Numbered from the stretch's first letter, positions 36,937-47,842 are shown. The stretch: DNA of 64,000 bases from Paracoccus fistulariae (GCF_028553785.1 NZ_CP067136.1:2292501-2356500), one strand, 5' to 3'. Notes: a model not told the origin generated them from the sequence alone. Made by a program: numbers and translations.

Positions 36937-39585
36937 TCAGACCTCGGGGACCAGCACCTCGCGCTTGCCCACGTGGTTCGCGGCGCTGACCACGCCCTGC
37001 TCTTCCATCTGTTCGACAAGCCGGGCAGCCTTGTTATAGCCGATGGCCAGCTTGCGCTGGATATAGCTGGTCGAGCATTTGCGGTCGCGGGCCACGATCA
37101 TCACCGCCTGATCGTAAAGCTGATCGTCGCCGCCCTCGCCGCTGCCCAGCCCCAGAACCGCGTCGATATCGGATGCGACCTCATCATCCGGACCTTCGAC
37201 GACGCCGGATTTATAGCTGGGCGGGCCAAAGGATTTCAGATGGGTGACGACCTCTTCCACCTCTTCATCGCTGACGAAGGGGCCGTGGATCCGGGTGATG
37301 CGGGCACCATTGCCCATATACAGCATGTCGCCCTGTCCCAGAAGCTGTTCGGCCCCCTGTTCGCCCAGGATGGTGCGGCTGTCGATTTTCGAGGTGACCT
37401 GGAAACTGATCCGGGTCGGGAAATTCGCCTTGATCGTGCCGGTGATGACATCGACCGAAGGCCGCTGCGTGGCCATGATCAGATGGATGCCGCTGGCCCG
37501 GGCCATCTGGGCCAGACGCTGGATGCAGGCCTCGATTTCCTTGCCCGCGACCATCATCAGATCGGCCATCTCATCGACGATGACCACGATATAGGGGAAG
37601 GTCTCGGGCTGGAATTCCTCGGTCTCGAAGATCGGCTCTCCGGTGTCCTCGTCAAAGCCGGTCTGGACGGTGCGCTTGAACATCTCGTTCTTGGCCAGCG
37701 CCTCGCGGACGCGGCCATTATAGCCTTCGATATTGCGCACGCCCATCTTGGACATCTTGCGGTAACGTTCTTCCATCTCGCCCACGACCCATTTCAGGGC
37801 GACGACGGCCTTTTTCGGGTCCGTCACGACGGGCGACAGCAGATGCGGGATGCCGTCATAAACCGACAGTTCCAGCATCTTCGGGTCGATCATGATCAGG
37901 CGGCATTCATCCGGCGTCAGCTTGTAGAGCAGCGACAGGATCATGGTGTTGATCGCCACCGATTTCCCCGACCCCGTTGTCCCCGCGATCAGCAGGTGGG
38001 GCATCTTGGCAAGGTTCGCGATGATCGGGTCGCCGCCGATATCCTTGCCCAAAGCCAGCGGCAGCGGATGCGTGCCATCGCCAAAGGCGCGCGCGGCCAG
38101 GATTTCGCGCAGCACCACCTTTTCGCGGCGCTGATTGGGCAATTCGATCCCGATCACGCTGCGGCCAGGCACGGTGCTGACACGCGCGGACAGGGCCGAC
38201 ATCGACCGGGCGATATCATCGGCCAGCCCGATCACGCGGCTGGCCTTCAGCCCCGGTGCAGGCTCCAGTTCATAGAGGGTGACGACAGGGCCGGGACGCA
38301 CCTCGGTGATCTGGCCCTTGACGCCGTAATCGTCCAGCACCGCCTCCAGCATGCGGGCATTTTCGGTCAGCGCCTCTTGCGAGATCTGGCTGCGATCCGA
38401 CTGGACCGGCGCGCTCAGCAAGGCCAGCGGCGGGCGTTCGTAATTGCTGGCGCTTTCATCGAAGCGCAATTCCGGCTCTGCCTCCTTGCGGGCCTGCTGC
38501 GAGGTGGTGGCCGCCGCCTTGCGTAGGGGCGGCACGACCACGCGCTGCGTGTCGGCGCCGAAGGGTGTCGGCTCGACAGGGGCCTCGGCAATCTCGGGCT
38601 GCGGCGGCACATCGCGGGCACCGTCGCGGGCCAGCCGCGCGGCCACCGCCGCCAGAACCGAAGGCTTGGCCGAACGCTCGCGGATGGCATCGCTGATGCG
38701 TCCCTTGACCTCATCGGCAGAGGGTGCCTCGCCATCATAGGTCGCGTCACGCTCGATCAGTTCAGGCTCGGGCAGTTCCTCTTCCAGCTCAAGATAATCC
38801 GGCGCGGCGGGTTGCGGCTTCAGCCGGGGCAGGATGCCGGAACGGGGCTGCTCTGCCTCGGCGGGGGCGGCGGCGCGGCGGCTGGCCTGCGCCTCGCGAC
38901 GGGCCTTGGCCCGCTGCGCGACAGTGGCCGAGGCGGCGGCACCGCGCCCGGCCAGACGCAGCCCCATATCGAAGGCGGTGACCAGCCCGATCACAAAGCG
39001 GCGCCACAGCTGACGCAATTCGTCGCGTTCAAAGCCCAGCACGAAGGCGGTGACGGCCAGAAAGCCCATTGCGACCAGCAGACCGGCCAGGCGAATGCCG
39101 ATCTGTGCCTTCAGCGGGATCACATTCAGGATCGCGCCCATCATCATGTCGCCAAAATGGCCGCCCAGACCGTAGCTTTGTTCCCATTCGGGGCCCGGCG
39201 TCAGCGTGCTGCAATAGACCGACAGCAAGGCGATGGAAAAGGGCAGGAAGATCGCCCGCATGAAGCGTTCCTCGCCCCGGTGCAGCATCAGCCGCAGGCC
39301 CCAGACAACAGCCGCGATCACGATCATCCAGGATCCATAGCCCGCGATCATCATCAGGGGCGAGGCCAGATAGGCGCCGAAACTGCCCAGCATGTTTTCC
39401 GCCGGCTGATCGGTGGCCGAGAGGAAGCTGGGGTCATTCGCGCTCCAGCTGCCCAGAACCATGGCGACCACGATACCAAGGATGACCAGACCCGCGCCCA
39501 GCAATTCCTTGCCCCGCCGTTCCAGCGCCGCCTGTGTGTTCTGATCGAAAAGTGGATCGCGACGTTTCGCCTGCCAGCTTGCCAT
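36937..39585 (-). CDS. ftsK: DNA translocase FtsK
   Basis: An 882-residue division-septum DNA pump that resolves chromosome dimers with XerCD. Four N-terminal membrane helices lie in the first ~190 residues, then a Pro/Ala-rich linker, and the motor with Walker A GTTGSGKS near residue 535 and Walker [16 protein letters not shown]. The C-terminal gamma winged helix ([25 protein letters not shown]) reads KOPS. I chose the ATG at 39585, which follows GTGAGGTA. It begins just before the stop codon of the upstream aminotransferase gene (gap of 4 bases). Confidence 0.96.
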   Translation of the reverse strand: MASWQAKRRDPLFDQNTQAALERRGKELLGAGLVILGIVVAMVLGSWSANDPSFLSATDQPAENMLGSFGAYLASPLMMIAGYGSWMIVIAAVVWGLRLMLHRGEERFMRAIFLPFSIALLSVYCSTLTPGPEWEQSYGLGGHFGDMMMGAILNVIPLKAQIGIRLAGLLVAMGFLAVTAFVLGFERDELRQLWRRFVIGLVTAFDMGLRLAGRGAAASATVAQRAKARREAQASRRAAAPAEAEQPRSGILPRLKPQPAAPDYLELEEELPEPELIERDATYDGEAPSADEVKGRISDAIRERSAKPSVLAAVAARLARDGARDVPPQPEIAEAPVEPTPFGADTQRVVVPPLRKAAATTSQQARKEAEPELRFDESASNYERPPLALLSAPVQSDRSQISQEALTENARMLEAVLDDYGVKGQITEVRPGPVVTLYELEPAPGLKASRVIGLADDIARSMSALSARVSTVPGRSVIGIELPNQRREKVVLREILAARAFGDGTHPLPLALGKDIGGDPIIANLAKMPHLLIAGTTGSGKSVAINTMILSLLYKLTPDECRLIMIDPKMLELSVYDGIPHLLSPVVTDPKKAVVALKWVVGEMEERYRKMSKMGVRNIEGYNGRVREALAKNEMFKRTVQTGFDEDTGEPIFETEEFQPETFPYIVVIVDEMADLMMVAGKEIEACIQRLAQMARASGIHLIMATQRPSVDVITGTIKANFPTRISFQVTSKIDSRTILGEQGAEQLLGQGDMLYMGNGARITRIHGPFVSDEEVEEVVTHLKSFGPPSYKSGVVEGPDDEVASDIDAVLGLGSGEGGDDQLYDQAVMIVARDRKCSTSYIQRKLAIGYNKAARLVEQMEEQGVVSAANHVGKREVLVPEV

Positions 39586-39589
39586 TACC

Positions 39590-40795
39590 TCACCCCTCTC
39601 CGTCACCGTCTTCGTAAATTACGTCACGCAGCCTCTGAAGGGCCGCTTCGGTCTGTTCCGCATCGGCGACCATCGCCACGCGGATATAGCCCTTGCCCGG
39701 GTTCACCCCGTCCACCTCGCGCGAGAGATAGGCCCCCGGCAGCACCTGAATGCCCGCCTGCGCCCACAGCTTTTTCGCGGCCTCCTCGCCATCCTCGACC
39801 GGCAGCCACAGGAAAAAGCCGCCTTCGATGGGGCGATAGCCGGGCACATTGCCAAAGATGCGATCCGCGATCAGGTATTTCTGCCGGTAGAGGTCGCGAT
39901 TGCGGGTGACGTAATCCTCATCCGCCCAGGCGCGTTCGCTGACACGCTGCGCGGGCAGGGGCACCGGCGCGCCGGTATAGCTGCGCAATTGCCGGATCAG
40001 CCGGGTATTTTCAACGCTGGCCACCACGAAGCCCGACCGTAGACCGGGCAGGCTGGAGCGTTTGGACAGCGAATTGAAGACCACGACGCGATCGGCCAGA
40101 CCCATATCGGTCGCCACCTGCAGCGCGCCGGGCGCGGGTTCGTCGCGATAGATTTCCGAATAGCATTCATCGGCGAAGATCAGGAAATCATGTTTTTCCG
40201 CCAGCGCAATCAGATCGCGCAGATAGTCCGCCCCCGCAATCGCGCCCTGCGGATTGGCGGGCGAACACAGATAGGCAATCGCCGTCCGGTCCAGCACCGC
40301 ATCGGGCAGGCCCGCGAAGTCAGGCAGATGGCCGGTATCGGCCGTTGCCGGGACAAAGACCTGATCGGCCTCGACCGCGGCGGCGGCAACGGCATAGACC
40401 TGATAGAAGGGGTTCGGGATCAAGATCGCAGGCCGCTGACCGTTCTTCTGTTCCGGGCACAGTGCCAGTGCAGCATTGAACAACCCCTCGCGCGAGCCGT
40501 TCAGCGAGGTGATGCGATCGGTCGCCACATCCACGCCATAGCGACGCTGCAGCCAGTCGCGGATCGCCGCCAGCAATTCCGGCGCGCCTTCGTTCGGCGG
40601 ATATTTCCCGAATTCGGCCAGCGCCCCCTGCAGGACCGGGCCGACATAATCCGGCATGGCATGCTTCGGCTCTCCGATGGTCAGGACCACCGGGGATTCC
40701 CCGTCCTTCAGACCGGGTTCGATACCGCGTAACAGCGCCCGCAGTCGCGGAAACGCGTAATCCGGCAGGTTCGAAAACCGCTCGGGTATTGCCAT
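39590..40795 (-). CDS. Class I/II aminotransferase (DapC-like)
   Basis: A 401-residue PLP enzyme. The PLP Lys is in [16 protein letters not shown] and the Asp/Tyr region in [12 protein letters not shown]. Closest by feel to N-succinyldiaminopimelate aminotransferases of the lysine/peptidoglycan pathway, with [18 protein letters not shown] at the N-terminus. The exact substrate cannot be fixed from sequence alone. Upstream of ftsK, likely co-transcribed. Confidence 0.85.
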   Translation of the reverse strand: MAIPERFSNLPDYAFPRLRALLRGIEPGLKDGESPVVLTIGEPKHAMPDYVGPVLQGALAEFGKYPPNEGAPELLAAIRDWLQRRYGVDVATDRITSLNGSREGLFNAALALCPEQKNGQRPAILIPNPFYQVYAVAAAAVEADQVFVPATADTGHLPDFAGLPDAVLDRTAIAYLCSPANPQGAIAGADYLRDLIALAEKHDFLIFADECYSEIYRDEPAPGALQVATDMGLADRVVVFNSLSKRSSLPGLRSGFVVASVENTRLIRQLRSYTGAPVPLPAQRVSERAWADEDYVTRNRDLYRQKYLIADRIFGNVPGYRPIEGGFFLWLPVEDGEEAAKKLWAQAGIQVLPGAYLSREVDGVNPGKGYIRVAMVADAEQTEAALQRLRDVIYEDGDGEG

Positions 40796-40908
40796 GTCTG
40801 CCTCGCTCTCGGGGTCTTTGCCCCGTTTATTAGCCGGAAGTTTAGCGCGACAATGCGGATGCGTCCAGCCAAAGCAGGCGGTTAGGGCAAGGTTGTGGCG
40901 TGAAACGC

Positions 40909-42249
40909 TCAGCCGACGGCCAGTGCCGCCTCGGCGCCGGCGGCAACGCGCAGCAGATGGCGGTCGCGACCGCTGTGGCCCATGACCGAGATCCCGCAGC
41001 CGGGCTGGCCGGTCGGCAGCGTCACCGTGGGCAGGTTCAGCAGGTTGCCGATGCGTGTATTGCGGAGGGTCAGCAGGTTGGCGCGGACGAAATAGGCCTC
41101 ATCCTCCATCAGCCGCTGGGCATTGGGCGGCAGGATCGGCACGGTCGGCACCAGCACGGCATCAAAGGCCGCCATCACCTCGCGGAACCATTTCCGGCGG
41201 ATGCGGGTCAGGCTTTCCCAGGCCATGACATAATCGGGCGCGCTGACATCGGCCCCGCCCCGGAAGCGGTCCAGAATGGGTTTCCACATCAGTTCGGGCG
41301 CATCCTCGATCTGCGCCTTCCAGATGCCATAGGCTTCGGGCGCGAACAGCGCGGGCGACAGCGGCATCGCCTTGGCCACCCAGTCCGAGGACATGCGCTC
41401 GATCCGCGCCCCGGCCCGTCCCAGACGATCCACGGCATCCTCGAAGGCGGCGACCGGCCCGTCCTCGGCATCCTCGAAGGCGACGCCTTCCAGCACCAGC
41501 AGGCGGCGGCCCTGCATGTCGGCCCCGGCCAGATCGACGGCGCGATCCTCGGCCATGACGGCGAACAGCTCGGCGCAATCCTCGACCGTGCGGGCAATCG
41601 GGCCCACGGTGTCGAATTTCCGGCACAGCGGCACCACGCCCTTTTCGGGCAGCAGACCATGGGTCGGCTTGAAGCCCACCAGCCCGTTCCAGGCCGCAGG
41701 CACGCGGATGGATCCGCCGGTATCCGAGCCGATGGCCGCCGCCGCAAGGCCCATGGCCACCGACACCGCCGCGCCCGAGGATGATCCGCCCGGCGCCAGA
41801 TCGGGATCCAGCGCATTGGGCGGCGTCGCGGTATTGGGGTTCAGGCCCAGCCCCGAAAAGGCCAGTTCGGTCATATGCGTCTTGCCCAGACACAGCACGC
41901 CTTCGCGCGCAGCACGGGCCAGAACGGTCGCGTCCTTGCGCGGCACCCGGCCCTCAAGCAGCTTCGATCCGGCCTCGGTCACCGTGCCGCCGCTGTCGAT
42001 GTTGTCTTTCCAGCTGATCGCCACGCCGTCCAGAATGCCGTGGCGCAGTTCCGCCTTGGCGCGATCATGCGAGGCGATGGCGCCCGAGCGCGCCCGCACG
42101 GCCGTCATCCGCGCATAGATGCGCTGGCAATAGGGATGTTCGCGGGCGGCGGCCAGATAGGCTTCGGTCTGGTCGATCGGGTCCAGAAGGCCCGCCATGA
42201 TTGCCCGGCCCTGTTCCGTGGCCGAGGCCCGCAGCCAGTCCTTGCCCAT
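40909..42249 (-). CDS. Amidase signature family protein
   Basis: A 446-residue amidase. The Ser-Ser-Lys triad is visible: Lys in SWKDNIDSGG, Ser in GGSSSGAAVSVAMG, and the nucleophilic Ser in GSDTGGSIRVPAAWNG. The family includes GatA and many hydrolases; the absence of gatB and gatC nearby argues for a metabolic amidase. Substrate unknown. Its ATG overlaps the DUF1674 stop as TGATG. Confidence 0.88.
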   Translation of the reverse strand: MGKDWLRASATEQGRAIMAGLLDPIDQTEAYLAAAREHPYCQRIYARMTAVRARSGAIASHDRAKAELRHGILDGVAISWKDNIDSGGTVTEAGSKLLEGRVPRKDATVLARAAREGVLCLGKTHMTELAFSGLGLNPNTATPPNALDPDLAPGGSSSGAAVSVAMGLAAAAIGSDTGGSIRVPAAWNGLVGFKPTHGLLPEKGVVPLCRKFDTVGPIARTVEDCAELFAVMAEDRAVDLAGADMQGRRLLVLEGVAFEDAEDGPVAAFEDAVDRLGRAGARIERMSSDWVAKAMPLSPALFAPEAYGIWKAQIEDAPELMWKPILDRFRGGADVSAPDYVMAWESLTRIRRKWFREVMAAFDAVLVPTVPILPPNAQRLMEDEAYFVRANLLTLRNTRIGNLLNLPTVTLPTGQPGCGISVMGHSGRDRHLLRVAAGAEAALAVG

Positions 42250-42425
42250 CAGAAATCCACCGCGATGCCGTTCTTTTCGTAATCGCCATAGCGCACCGGC
42301 TCTGGCCCGTCACGGCCGCCAAGCTCGGTCGGCAGGGGCGTTTTCGCCGCATTTTCGCGGCGGCGCGCCTCGGCTTCGGCAAGGGCGCGCTGCGCGGCGG
42401 GGGGCAATTCGGGTCGATCACTCAT
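42249..42425 (-). CDS. DUF1674 / SDHAF4-like small protein
   Basis: A 58-residue protein ending GPEPVRYGDYEKNGIAVDF, the conserved tail of the DUF1674 family. Its mitochondrial relative SDHAF4/Sdh8 helps assemble flavinylated succinate dehydrogenase. The start at 42425 gives MSDRPELPPAAQRALAEAEA. Its stop codon overlaps the amidase start, so they share one mRNA. No sdh gene is in the window. Confidence 0.88.
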   Translation of the reverse strand: MSDRPELPPAAQRALAEAEARRRENAAKTPLPTELGGRDGPEPVRYGDYEKNGIAVDF

Positions 42426-42495
42426 GGAAACATCCCTCGACAGGGCTTATGGGTCCGGTTCAGTCTTGAACAAGACTTAGGCGAAGGAAAGCGAT

Positions 42496-43749
42496 TTGGC
42501 AAAGCCCGGTAAAGATTTGGCCCGTCAGGGGGCCTTGCGTCTGTTGCAAGGGGTCCGCGAGGGCCTGTCACTTTCGGACCAGTCCGGGGGTCTGAAACGC
42601 CTGTTGCCCGCCGATCAGGCCCGCGCCGGACGGCTGGCGGCCGAGACGTTGCGCCATATGGACCGGGCTGACGAGGTGCTGCAGCAATATGTCAATCGCA
42701 AGCCCAGCCCGCAGGTGCTGGATGTGCTGCGGCTGGCCACGGTGGAACTGCTGGAACTGGGCGGCGCGGCGCATGGCGTCGTGGATGCGGCCGTGAACCT
42801 GACGCGGGCGCAGGGCAAAAAGGGGCAGGCGGCGGCGGGCATGGTCAATGCCGTGCTGCGCAAGGTCTCGCAGCATCAGGGCTGGGCGCAGATCACGCCG
42901 CAGGAACTGCCCGACTGGCTGCGCGATGCCGTCACCGACGCCTATGGGGAAGAGGCGACATTGGCGATCGAAGCCGCCCATCAGGCGGGCGCGCCACTGG
43001 ATCTGACATTGAAATCCGCCGGTCAGGTTCCGGGGGCTGATCCGCTGCCGACCGGATCGCTGCGGATCAGCGGCCCGGTGCAGGTCTCGGCCCTGCCGGG
43101 ATTTGGGCAGGGCGAGTGGTGGGTGCAGGATGCCGCCGCCGCGCTGCCCGCGCGGCTGCTGGATCCGCAGCCCGGCGAAAACATCGTCGATCTGTGCGCC
43201 GCGCCGGGCGGCAAGACGCTGCAACTGGCCGCTGCCGGGGCACAGGTGACGGCGGTCGATATCAGCCAGGCGCGGATGGGCCGGGTCGCCGATAATCTGG
43301 CCCGCTGCCAGTTGCAGGCCGATCTGGTGGTCGCCGACGCGCTGGACTGGCGCCCCAAGGTCACGCCCGACGCGATCCTGCTGGACGCGCCCTGTTCGGC
43401 GACCGGCACGATTCGCCGCCATCCCGATCTGCCCTATCTGCGTGATGGCAGCGGCATTCCGGCGCTGGTCAAGTTGCAGGCGCAGATGATCGATCACGCG
43501 CTTGCCCTGCTGCCGCCGGGCGGGCGCATGGTCTATGCCGTCTGCTCGCTGCTGCCGGAAGAGGGCGAGGCGCAGATCAGCGCCGCCCTGTCCCGCCATC
43601 CGGGCCTGAGCGTGGACAGGCCGGATCTGCCGGGACAGGAGCCCGGCTGGATCACGGCCGAGGGCGGCCTCCGCCTGCGCCCGGATTACTGGTCGGCGCG
43701 CGGCGGCATGGACGGCTTCTACATGGCGCGGCTGCGAAAGCCGGCATGA
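42496..43749 (+). CDS. rsmB: 16S rRNA m5C methyltransferase RsmB
   Basis: A 417-residue enzyme with an N-terminal NusB-like RNA-binding domain (about 1-130) and a SAM-dependent domain with VDLCAAPGGKTLQLAAAG. Both cysteines of m5C RNA methyltransferases are present (DAPCSATGT and VYAVCSLLPEEGE). It methylates C967 of 16S rRNA (E. coli numbering). A TTG start at 42496 follows GCGAAGGAAAG. Divergent from the DUF1674-amidase unit. Confidence 0.9.
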   Translation: MAKPGKDLARQGALRLLQGVREGLSLSDQSGGLKRLLPADQARAGRLAAETLRHMDRADEVLQQYVNRKPSPQVLDVLRLATVELLELGGAAHGVVDAAVNLTRAQGKKGQAAAGMVNAVLRKVSQHQGWAQITPQELPDWLRDAVTDAYGEEATLAIEAAHQAGAPLDLTLKSAGQVPGADPLPTGSLRISGPVQVSALPGFGQGEWWVQDAAAALPARLLDPQPGENIVDLCAAPGGKTLQLAAAGAQVTAVDISQARMGRVADNLARCQLQADLVVADALDWRPKVTPDAILLDAPCSATGTIRRHPDLPYLRDGSGIPALVKLQAQMIDHALALLPPGGRMVYAVCSLLPEEGEAQISAALSRHPGLSVDRPDLPGQEPGWITAEGGLRLRPDYWSARGGMDGFYMARLRKPA

Positions 43750-43811
43750 CGCTGGACCTTCGGGCCAAGTGAGGCTAGTTGACCGGGCAAAGCCAGATGC
43801 GAGGCCCTGCC

Positions 43812-45401
43812 ATGACCCGTCCCGTCGCCCTTCGGCGTGCTTTGATTTCCGTTTCGGACAAAACCGGATTGATCGACTTCGCCCGAAAACTCTCGGCGCG
43901 CGGGGTTGATATCCTGTCCACCGGCGGCAGCGCCAAGGCGCTGCGCGAGGCCGGTGTCACCGTCACCGATGTCGCGGATGTGACAGGATTTCCCGAAATG
44001 ATGGATGGCCGCGTCAAGACCCTGCATCCCGTCGTGCATGGCGGATTGCTGGCGCTGCGCGACAACCAGGAACATCAGGCCGCCGCGCAGGCGCATCAGA
44101 TCGAGATGATCGACCTGCTGGTGGTGAACCTCTACCCGTTCGAGGAAACCGTCGCCAAAGGTGCCGGTTATGACGACTGTATCGAGAATATCGATATTGG
44201 CGGCCCGGCCATGATCCGCGCGGCGGCCAAGAACCACGCCTTCGTCACCACCATTGTCGATGTTCAGGATTACGACGCCCTGCTGGCGGAACTGGACGCC
44301 AATGACGATCACACCACGCTGGAATTCCGCCAGCGTCAGGCGCAGATCGCCTATGCGCGCACGGCGGCCTACGATGCGGCGGTGTCGGGCTGGATGGCCG
44401 GGGCCATCGGTCAACAGACACCCCGACGCCGCGCCTTTGCCGGCACGCTGGCGCAATCGCTGCGCTACGGGGAAAACCCGCATCAAAGCGCCGCCTTCTA
44501 CACCACGGATGACGCCCGCCCCGGCGTCGCGACCGCGACCCAGTGGCAGGGCAAGGAACTGTCCTATAACAATATCAATGACACCGATGCGGCCTTCGAG
44601 TTGGTCGCGGAGTTCGATCCGTCGCAAGGCCCCGCCTGCGCGATCATCAAACATGCCAATCCCTGCGGCGTCGCGCGCGGCGACAGCGCCATCGCGGCCT
44701 ATAAGCGGGCTTTTGACTGCGACAGCACCTCGGCCTTTGGCGGCATCGTGGCATTGAATCAGCCGCTGGACGGCGCCACCGCGGAAGAGATCGTGAAAAT
44801 CTTTACCGAGGTGGTCATCGCGCCCGATGCCGATGAGGATGCCAAGCGCATCTTCGCCGCCAAGAAGAACCTGCGCCTGCTGACGACGGGCGGGCTGCCC
44901 GATCCGATGGCAGGCGGTCTGACCTTCCGTCAGGTGGCGGGCGGCTTTCTGGTGCAGGGGCGCGATAACGGCCATGTCGGGCGCGACGATCTGAAGATCG
45001 TGACCGAACGCCAGCCCTCGGCCGCTGAACTGGACGATCTGCTCTTCGCCTGGACGGTGGCCAAGCATGTGAAATCCAACGCCATCGTCTATGCCAAGGA
45101 TCTGGCTACGGTGGGCATTGGCGCGGGCCAGATGAGCCGGGTCGATTCCACCCGAATCGGGCGCCGCAAATCCGAGGATATGGCCGAGGTTCTGGGCCTG
45201 TCCGAACCGCTGACCAATGGCGCCGCCGTGGCCTCGGACGCGTTCTTCCCCTTTGCCGACGGGATCGAGGCGCTGGCGCAGGCCGGTGCCCGCGCGGTGA
45301 TCCAGCCCGGCGGGTCCATGCGCGACGAAGAGGTCATCGCAGCGGCCAACCGTCTGGGTCTGGCCATGGTCTTTACCGGTCAAAGGCATTTCCGTCACTG
45401 A
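43812..45401 (+). CDS. purH: Bifunctional AICAR transformylase/IMP cyclohydrolase
   Basis: The enzyme for the last two steps of purine synthesis, 529 residues, the same length as in E. coli. The N-terminal IMPCH domain has [15 protein letters not shown] and [16 protein letters not shown]; the C-terminal AICARFT domain has [24 protein letters not shown] and [16 protein letters not shown] chose the ATG at 43812 to match homologues. Its TGA overlaps the lspA ATG (TGATG). Confidence 0.96.
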   Translation: MTRPVALRRALISVSDKTGLIDFARKLSARGVDILSTGGSAKALREAGVTVTDVADVTGFPEMMDGRVKTLHPVVHGGLLALRDNQEHQAAAQAHQIEMIDLLVVNLYPFEETVAKGAGYDDCIENIDIGGPAMIRAAAKNHAFVTTIVDVQDYDALLAELDANDDHTTLEFRQRQAQIAYARTAAYDAAVSGWMAGAIGQQTPRRRAFAGTLAQSLRYGENPHQSAAFYTTDDARPGVATATQWQGKELSYNNINDTDAAFELVAEFDPSQGPACAIIKHANPCGVARGDSAIAAYKRAFDCDSTSAFGGIVALNQPLDGATAEEIVKIFTEVVIAPDADEDAKRIFAAKKNLRLLTTGGLPDPMAGGLTFRQVAGGFLVQGRDNGHVGRDDLKIVTERQPSAAELDDLLFAWTVAKHVKSNAIVYAKDLATVGIGAGQMSRVDSTRIGRRKSEDMAEVLGLSEPLTNGAAVASDAFFPFADGIEALAQAGARAVIQPGGSMRDEEVIAAANRLGLAMVFTGQRHFRH

Positions 45402-46072
45402 TGCAGCAAGAGCTTCCCTTCGATCAGGCCGACCAGGCTGCCGCAAAACCCAAGGCGAAAAAGCCCCGCGCGCCGCGCAAGCCGAAACCGCCTGTCCGCA
45501 CCGATATGCGGCTGGTGATCTGGATTTCGGCGGCGATCATCCTGCTGGACCAGGTGCTGAAATATTACGTGGTCCATATCCTGCGGCTGGACCTTCTGCG
45601 CGAAATCGACGTGCTGCCGCCCTGGCTGAACCTGCGCATGGCCTGGAATCAGGGCATGAATTTCGGGCTGATGGCGTCCGAGAACAACTCGGCCCGCTGG
45701 ATGCTGATCGCGGTGGCGGCGATCATCGTGGTCTGGGTCTGGATCTGGATCTGGCGCAGCAATGCCAGCAGGCTGGCGCAGATCTTTGCCGGTCTGCTGA
45801 TCGGCGGCGCGATTGGCAATGTCATCGATCGGATCCTTTATGGTGCGGTCGCCGACTTCCTGAACATGTCGCTGCCCAACTGGACCAATCCCTACAGCTT
45901 CAACGTGGCCGATATCTCGATCTTCGCGGGGGCGATCGGGCTGGTGATGCTGCCGCAGAAGCCGCAGGATCCGGCGAAATCCAGACGCAAGACCGCCGCG
46001 AAAGGCAGCGGTAAGGCGCCCGGATCAGCGGTCCGCGACAACACCCGTGACGGGGCGGATAATTCGCGCTAG
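45401..46072 (+). CDS. lspA: Lipoprotein signal peptidase with basic extensions
   Basis: A membrane aspartic protease cleaving prolipoprotein signal peptides. It has 223 residues, longer than the usual ~165. Catalytic Asp residues lie in GNVIDRILYGAVADF and FNVADISIFAGA; NQGMNFGL is also conserved. A Lys/Pro/Arg-rich N-terminal extension of ~35 residues and a basic C-terminal tail of ~40 are unusual. It is coupled to purH by a 1-base overlap, and DUF3035, a lipoprotein and possible client, follows. Confidence 0.93.
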   Translation: MQQELPFDQADQAAAKPKAKKPRAPRKPKPPVRTDMRLVIWISAAIILLDQVLKYYVVHILRLDLLREIDVLPPWLNLRMAWNQGMNFGLMASENNSARWMLIAVAAIIVVWVWIWIWRSNASRLAQIFAGLLIGGAIGNVIDRILYGAVADFLNMSLPNWTNPYSFNVADISIFAGAIGLVMLPQKPQDPAKSRRKTAAKGSGKAPGSAVRDNTRDGADNSR

Positions 46073-46103
46073 AACGGGCGGGATAAAAGACAAGGGGCAG
46101 GTG

Positions 46104-46625
46104 ATGCGGGCAATTTGGCTGGTTTTGGGAATGGCAGGGATCGCCATGCTGGGCGCATGCACAAGCGATCGCAGCCTGATGAATATCGAGACCGGACAGA
46201 ACTCGCCCGACGAATTCGCGATCATCCCCTCGAAACAGCTGTCCATGCCGCCCGATCTGGCACTGTTGCCGACGCCGACGCCGGGCGGTGCGAACCTGAC
46301 CGACCCGACGCCCCATGCCGATGCCGTCGCCGCTCTGGGCGGCAATCCGGCGCGGCTGGAAAATCGCGGCATCGGGGCGGCGGATCAGGCGCTGGTCGCG
46401 GCGGCCAGCCGCAATGGCAGCGACCCGGCCATCCGCGCCACGCTGGCGCAGGCCGATGCCCGCTATCGGTCTAACAACCGCCGCCGTCCGCTGGAAATCC
46501 TGTTCGGCACCTCGGTCTATCAGCGTGCCTATCGTGCGCAGGCGCTGGATTCGCGTGAGGCACAGGTGCAATGGCAGCGCGCAGGCGCGATCACCCAGAC
46601 CTCGCCGATTCCCGTCGCGGAATGA
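46104..46625 (+). CDS. DUF3035 lipoprotein
   Basis: A 173-residue putative outer-membrane lipoprotein with lipobox LGAC (Cys19). The segment SPDEFAIIPSKQLSMPPDLALLPTP is typical of DUF3035, which I recall being tied to the alphaproteobacterial BAM complex as a BamF-type subunit; that link is not certain. The start at 46104 follows AAGGGGCAG. The stop overlaps the P450 start as ATGA. Confidence 0.85.
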   Translation: MRAIWLVLGMAGIAMLGACTSDRSLMNIETGQNSPDEFAIIPSKQLSMPPDLALLPTPTPGGANLTDPTPHADAVAALGGNPARLENRGIGAADQALVAAASRNGSDPAIRATLAQADARYRSNNRRRPLEILFGTSVYQRAYRAQALDSREAQVQWQRAGAITQTSPIPVAE

Positions 46626-47836
46626 TCCCCGGCTTCGATCCCGACTGCCCGGATTTCGCCGAAAACCCCTGGCCCGCCTATGCCGCGTTGCGGGCGCTGC
46701 CGGGCCTGCCGCTGATGCCGGGATTTGACGGTCATATTGCCAGCCGCTTTGCCGATGTGCGCGCCATCGCCATGGATCGCCGCATGGTGCGCAGCGCCGC
46801 GGCCTTTGCCCCGCCCGACGAGGTTCGCCGCCTGCAGATCGCCGGAAATTTCCACGACATGCCCTTTCACGAGCGTTTCGTGCAGACCTCGATGCTGGAA
46901 ATTGACGGGCCGGACCACGACCGGCTCCGCAAGGCGGTGTTTCCCTTCTTTACCAAGACCCGGCTTGAAAGCCTGCGCGGCTTTATCACCGGCTGGGTGG
47001 GCGACGCGCTGGACCGGCTGATCCCGCAGGGGCGGATCGACTTCATCGCAGATCTGGCCGCGCATCTGCCCGGTCAGGTGATCGGCCATCTGATCGGCAC
47101 CGATCCCGCCATGGCGCCGCAGATGACCATCTGGTCGGATGAGGTCGTCAGCTATTTCGACATCAACCGCACCGCCGCCAAGAAGGCCCGCGCCGAAGAG
47201 GCGACGCGCCTGTTCCACGATCTGCTGCAGGATCTTTACACCGCGCGGAAGGCCCAGCCCCGCGATGATCTGATGAGCGTGATGATCGGCGCGGAAAGCG
47301 AGGGGCTGCTGACCCATGATGAGCTGATCTCGACCATCATGCAGATCCTTCATGCGGGGCATGGTTCGACCATCGACGTGCTGGGCAGCGGGCTTCATGC
47401 GCTGCTGGTGAACCCGGATCAGATGGCGCTGCTGCGGGCCGATCCCGCGCTGATGCCGACTGCGGTGCAGGAAATGTTCCGCTTTGCCGCGCCGCTGCCG
47501 TTTTTCCACCGCTATGCCGCGCAGGATCTGACGATCTGCGGGCAGGACTGGCCGAAGGGCACGAAGTTCGGCCTGCTTTACGCCAGCGCCAATCGCGATC
47601 CGCAGGCCTTTGACGCGCCCGACCGCTTTGACATCACCCGCAAACCCAATGTGCATCTGGCCTTTGGCACCGGGCCGCATGTCTGTCTGGGCAATAATCT
47701 GGCACGGCTGAACATGGAGATCCTGTTCACCGCCCTGCTGCAGCGCTGCACCGATATCGCGCTGGACGGGCCGGTGATCTGGAAGACCGGATTGCAGGCA
47801 CATGGCCCGACCAGCCTGCCGATCCGCCTCGGCTAA
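46622..47836 (+). CDS. Cytochrome P450
   Basis: A 404-residue soluble bacterial P450. The haem-ligand motif FGTGPHVCLGN has its Cys near residue 355, and the ExxR pair is in EMFRFAAP. The I-helix reads HAGHGST near residue 243, where most P450s have an acidic residue plus Thr (AGxE/DT), so proton delivery may differ. No ferredoxin gene adjoins. Its ATG overlaps the DUF3035 stop. Substrate unknown. Confidence 0.92.
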   Translation: MIPGFDPDCPDFAENPWPAYAALRALPGLPLMPGFDGHIASRFADVRAIAMDRRMVRSAAAFAPPDEVRRLQIAGNFHDMPFHERFVQTSMLEIDGPDHDRLRKAVFPFFTKTRLESLRGFITGWVGDALDRLIPQGRIDFIADLAAHLPGQVIGHLIGTDPAMAPQMTIWSDEVVSYFDINRTAAKKARAEEATRLFHDLLQDLYTARKAQPRDDLMSVMIGAESEGLLTHDELISTIMQILHAGHGSTIDVLGSGLHALLVNPDQMALLRADPALMPTAVQEMFRFAAPLPFFHRYAAQDLTICGQDWPKGTKFGLLYASANRDPQAFDAPDRFDITRKPNVHLAFGTGPHVCLGNNLARLNMEILFTALLQRCTDIALDGPVIWKTGLQAHGPTSLPIRLG

Positions 47837-47842
47837 CTTTTT
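47818..47842 (+). terminator. Weak terminator at the P450 stop
   Basis: GCCGA / TCGGC forms a 5-bp stem over the last codons of the P450 gene and is followed by TAACTTTTT. The stem is short, so readthrough into the M16 genes is possible. Confidence 0.35.

Noticed and set aside
43719..45446. 575-codon open frame on the reverse strand over purH
   Set aside because: No recognisable protein features, and purH is certain on the other strand.
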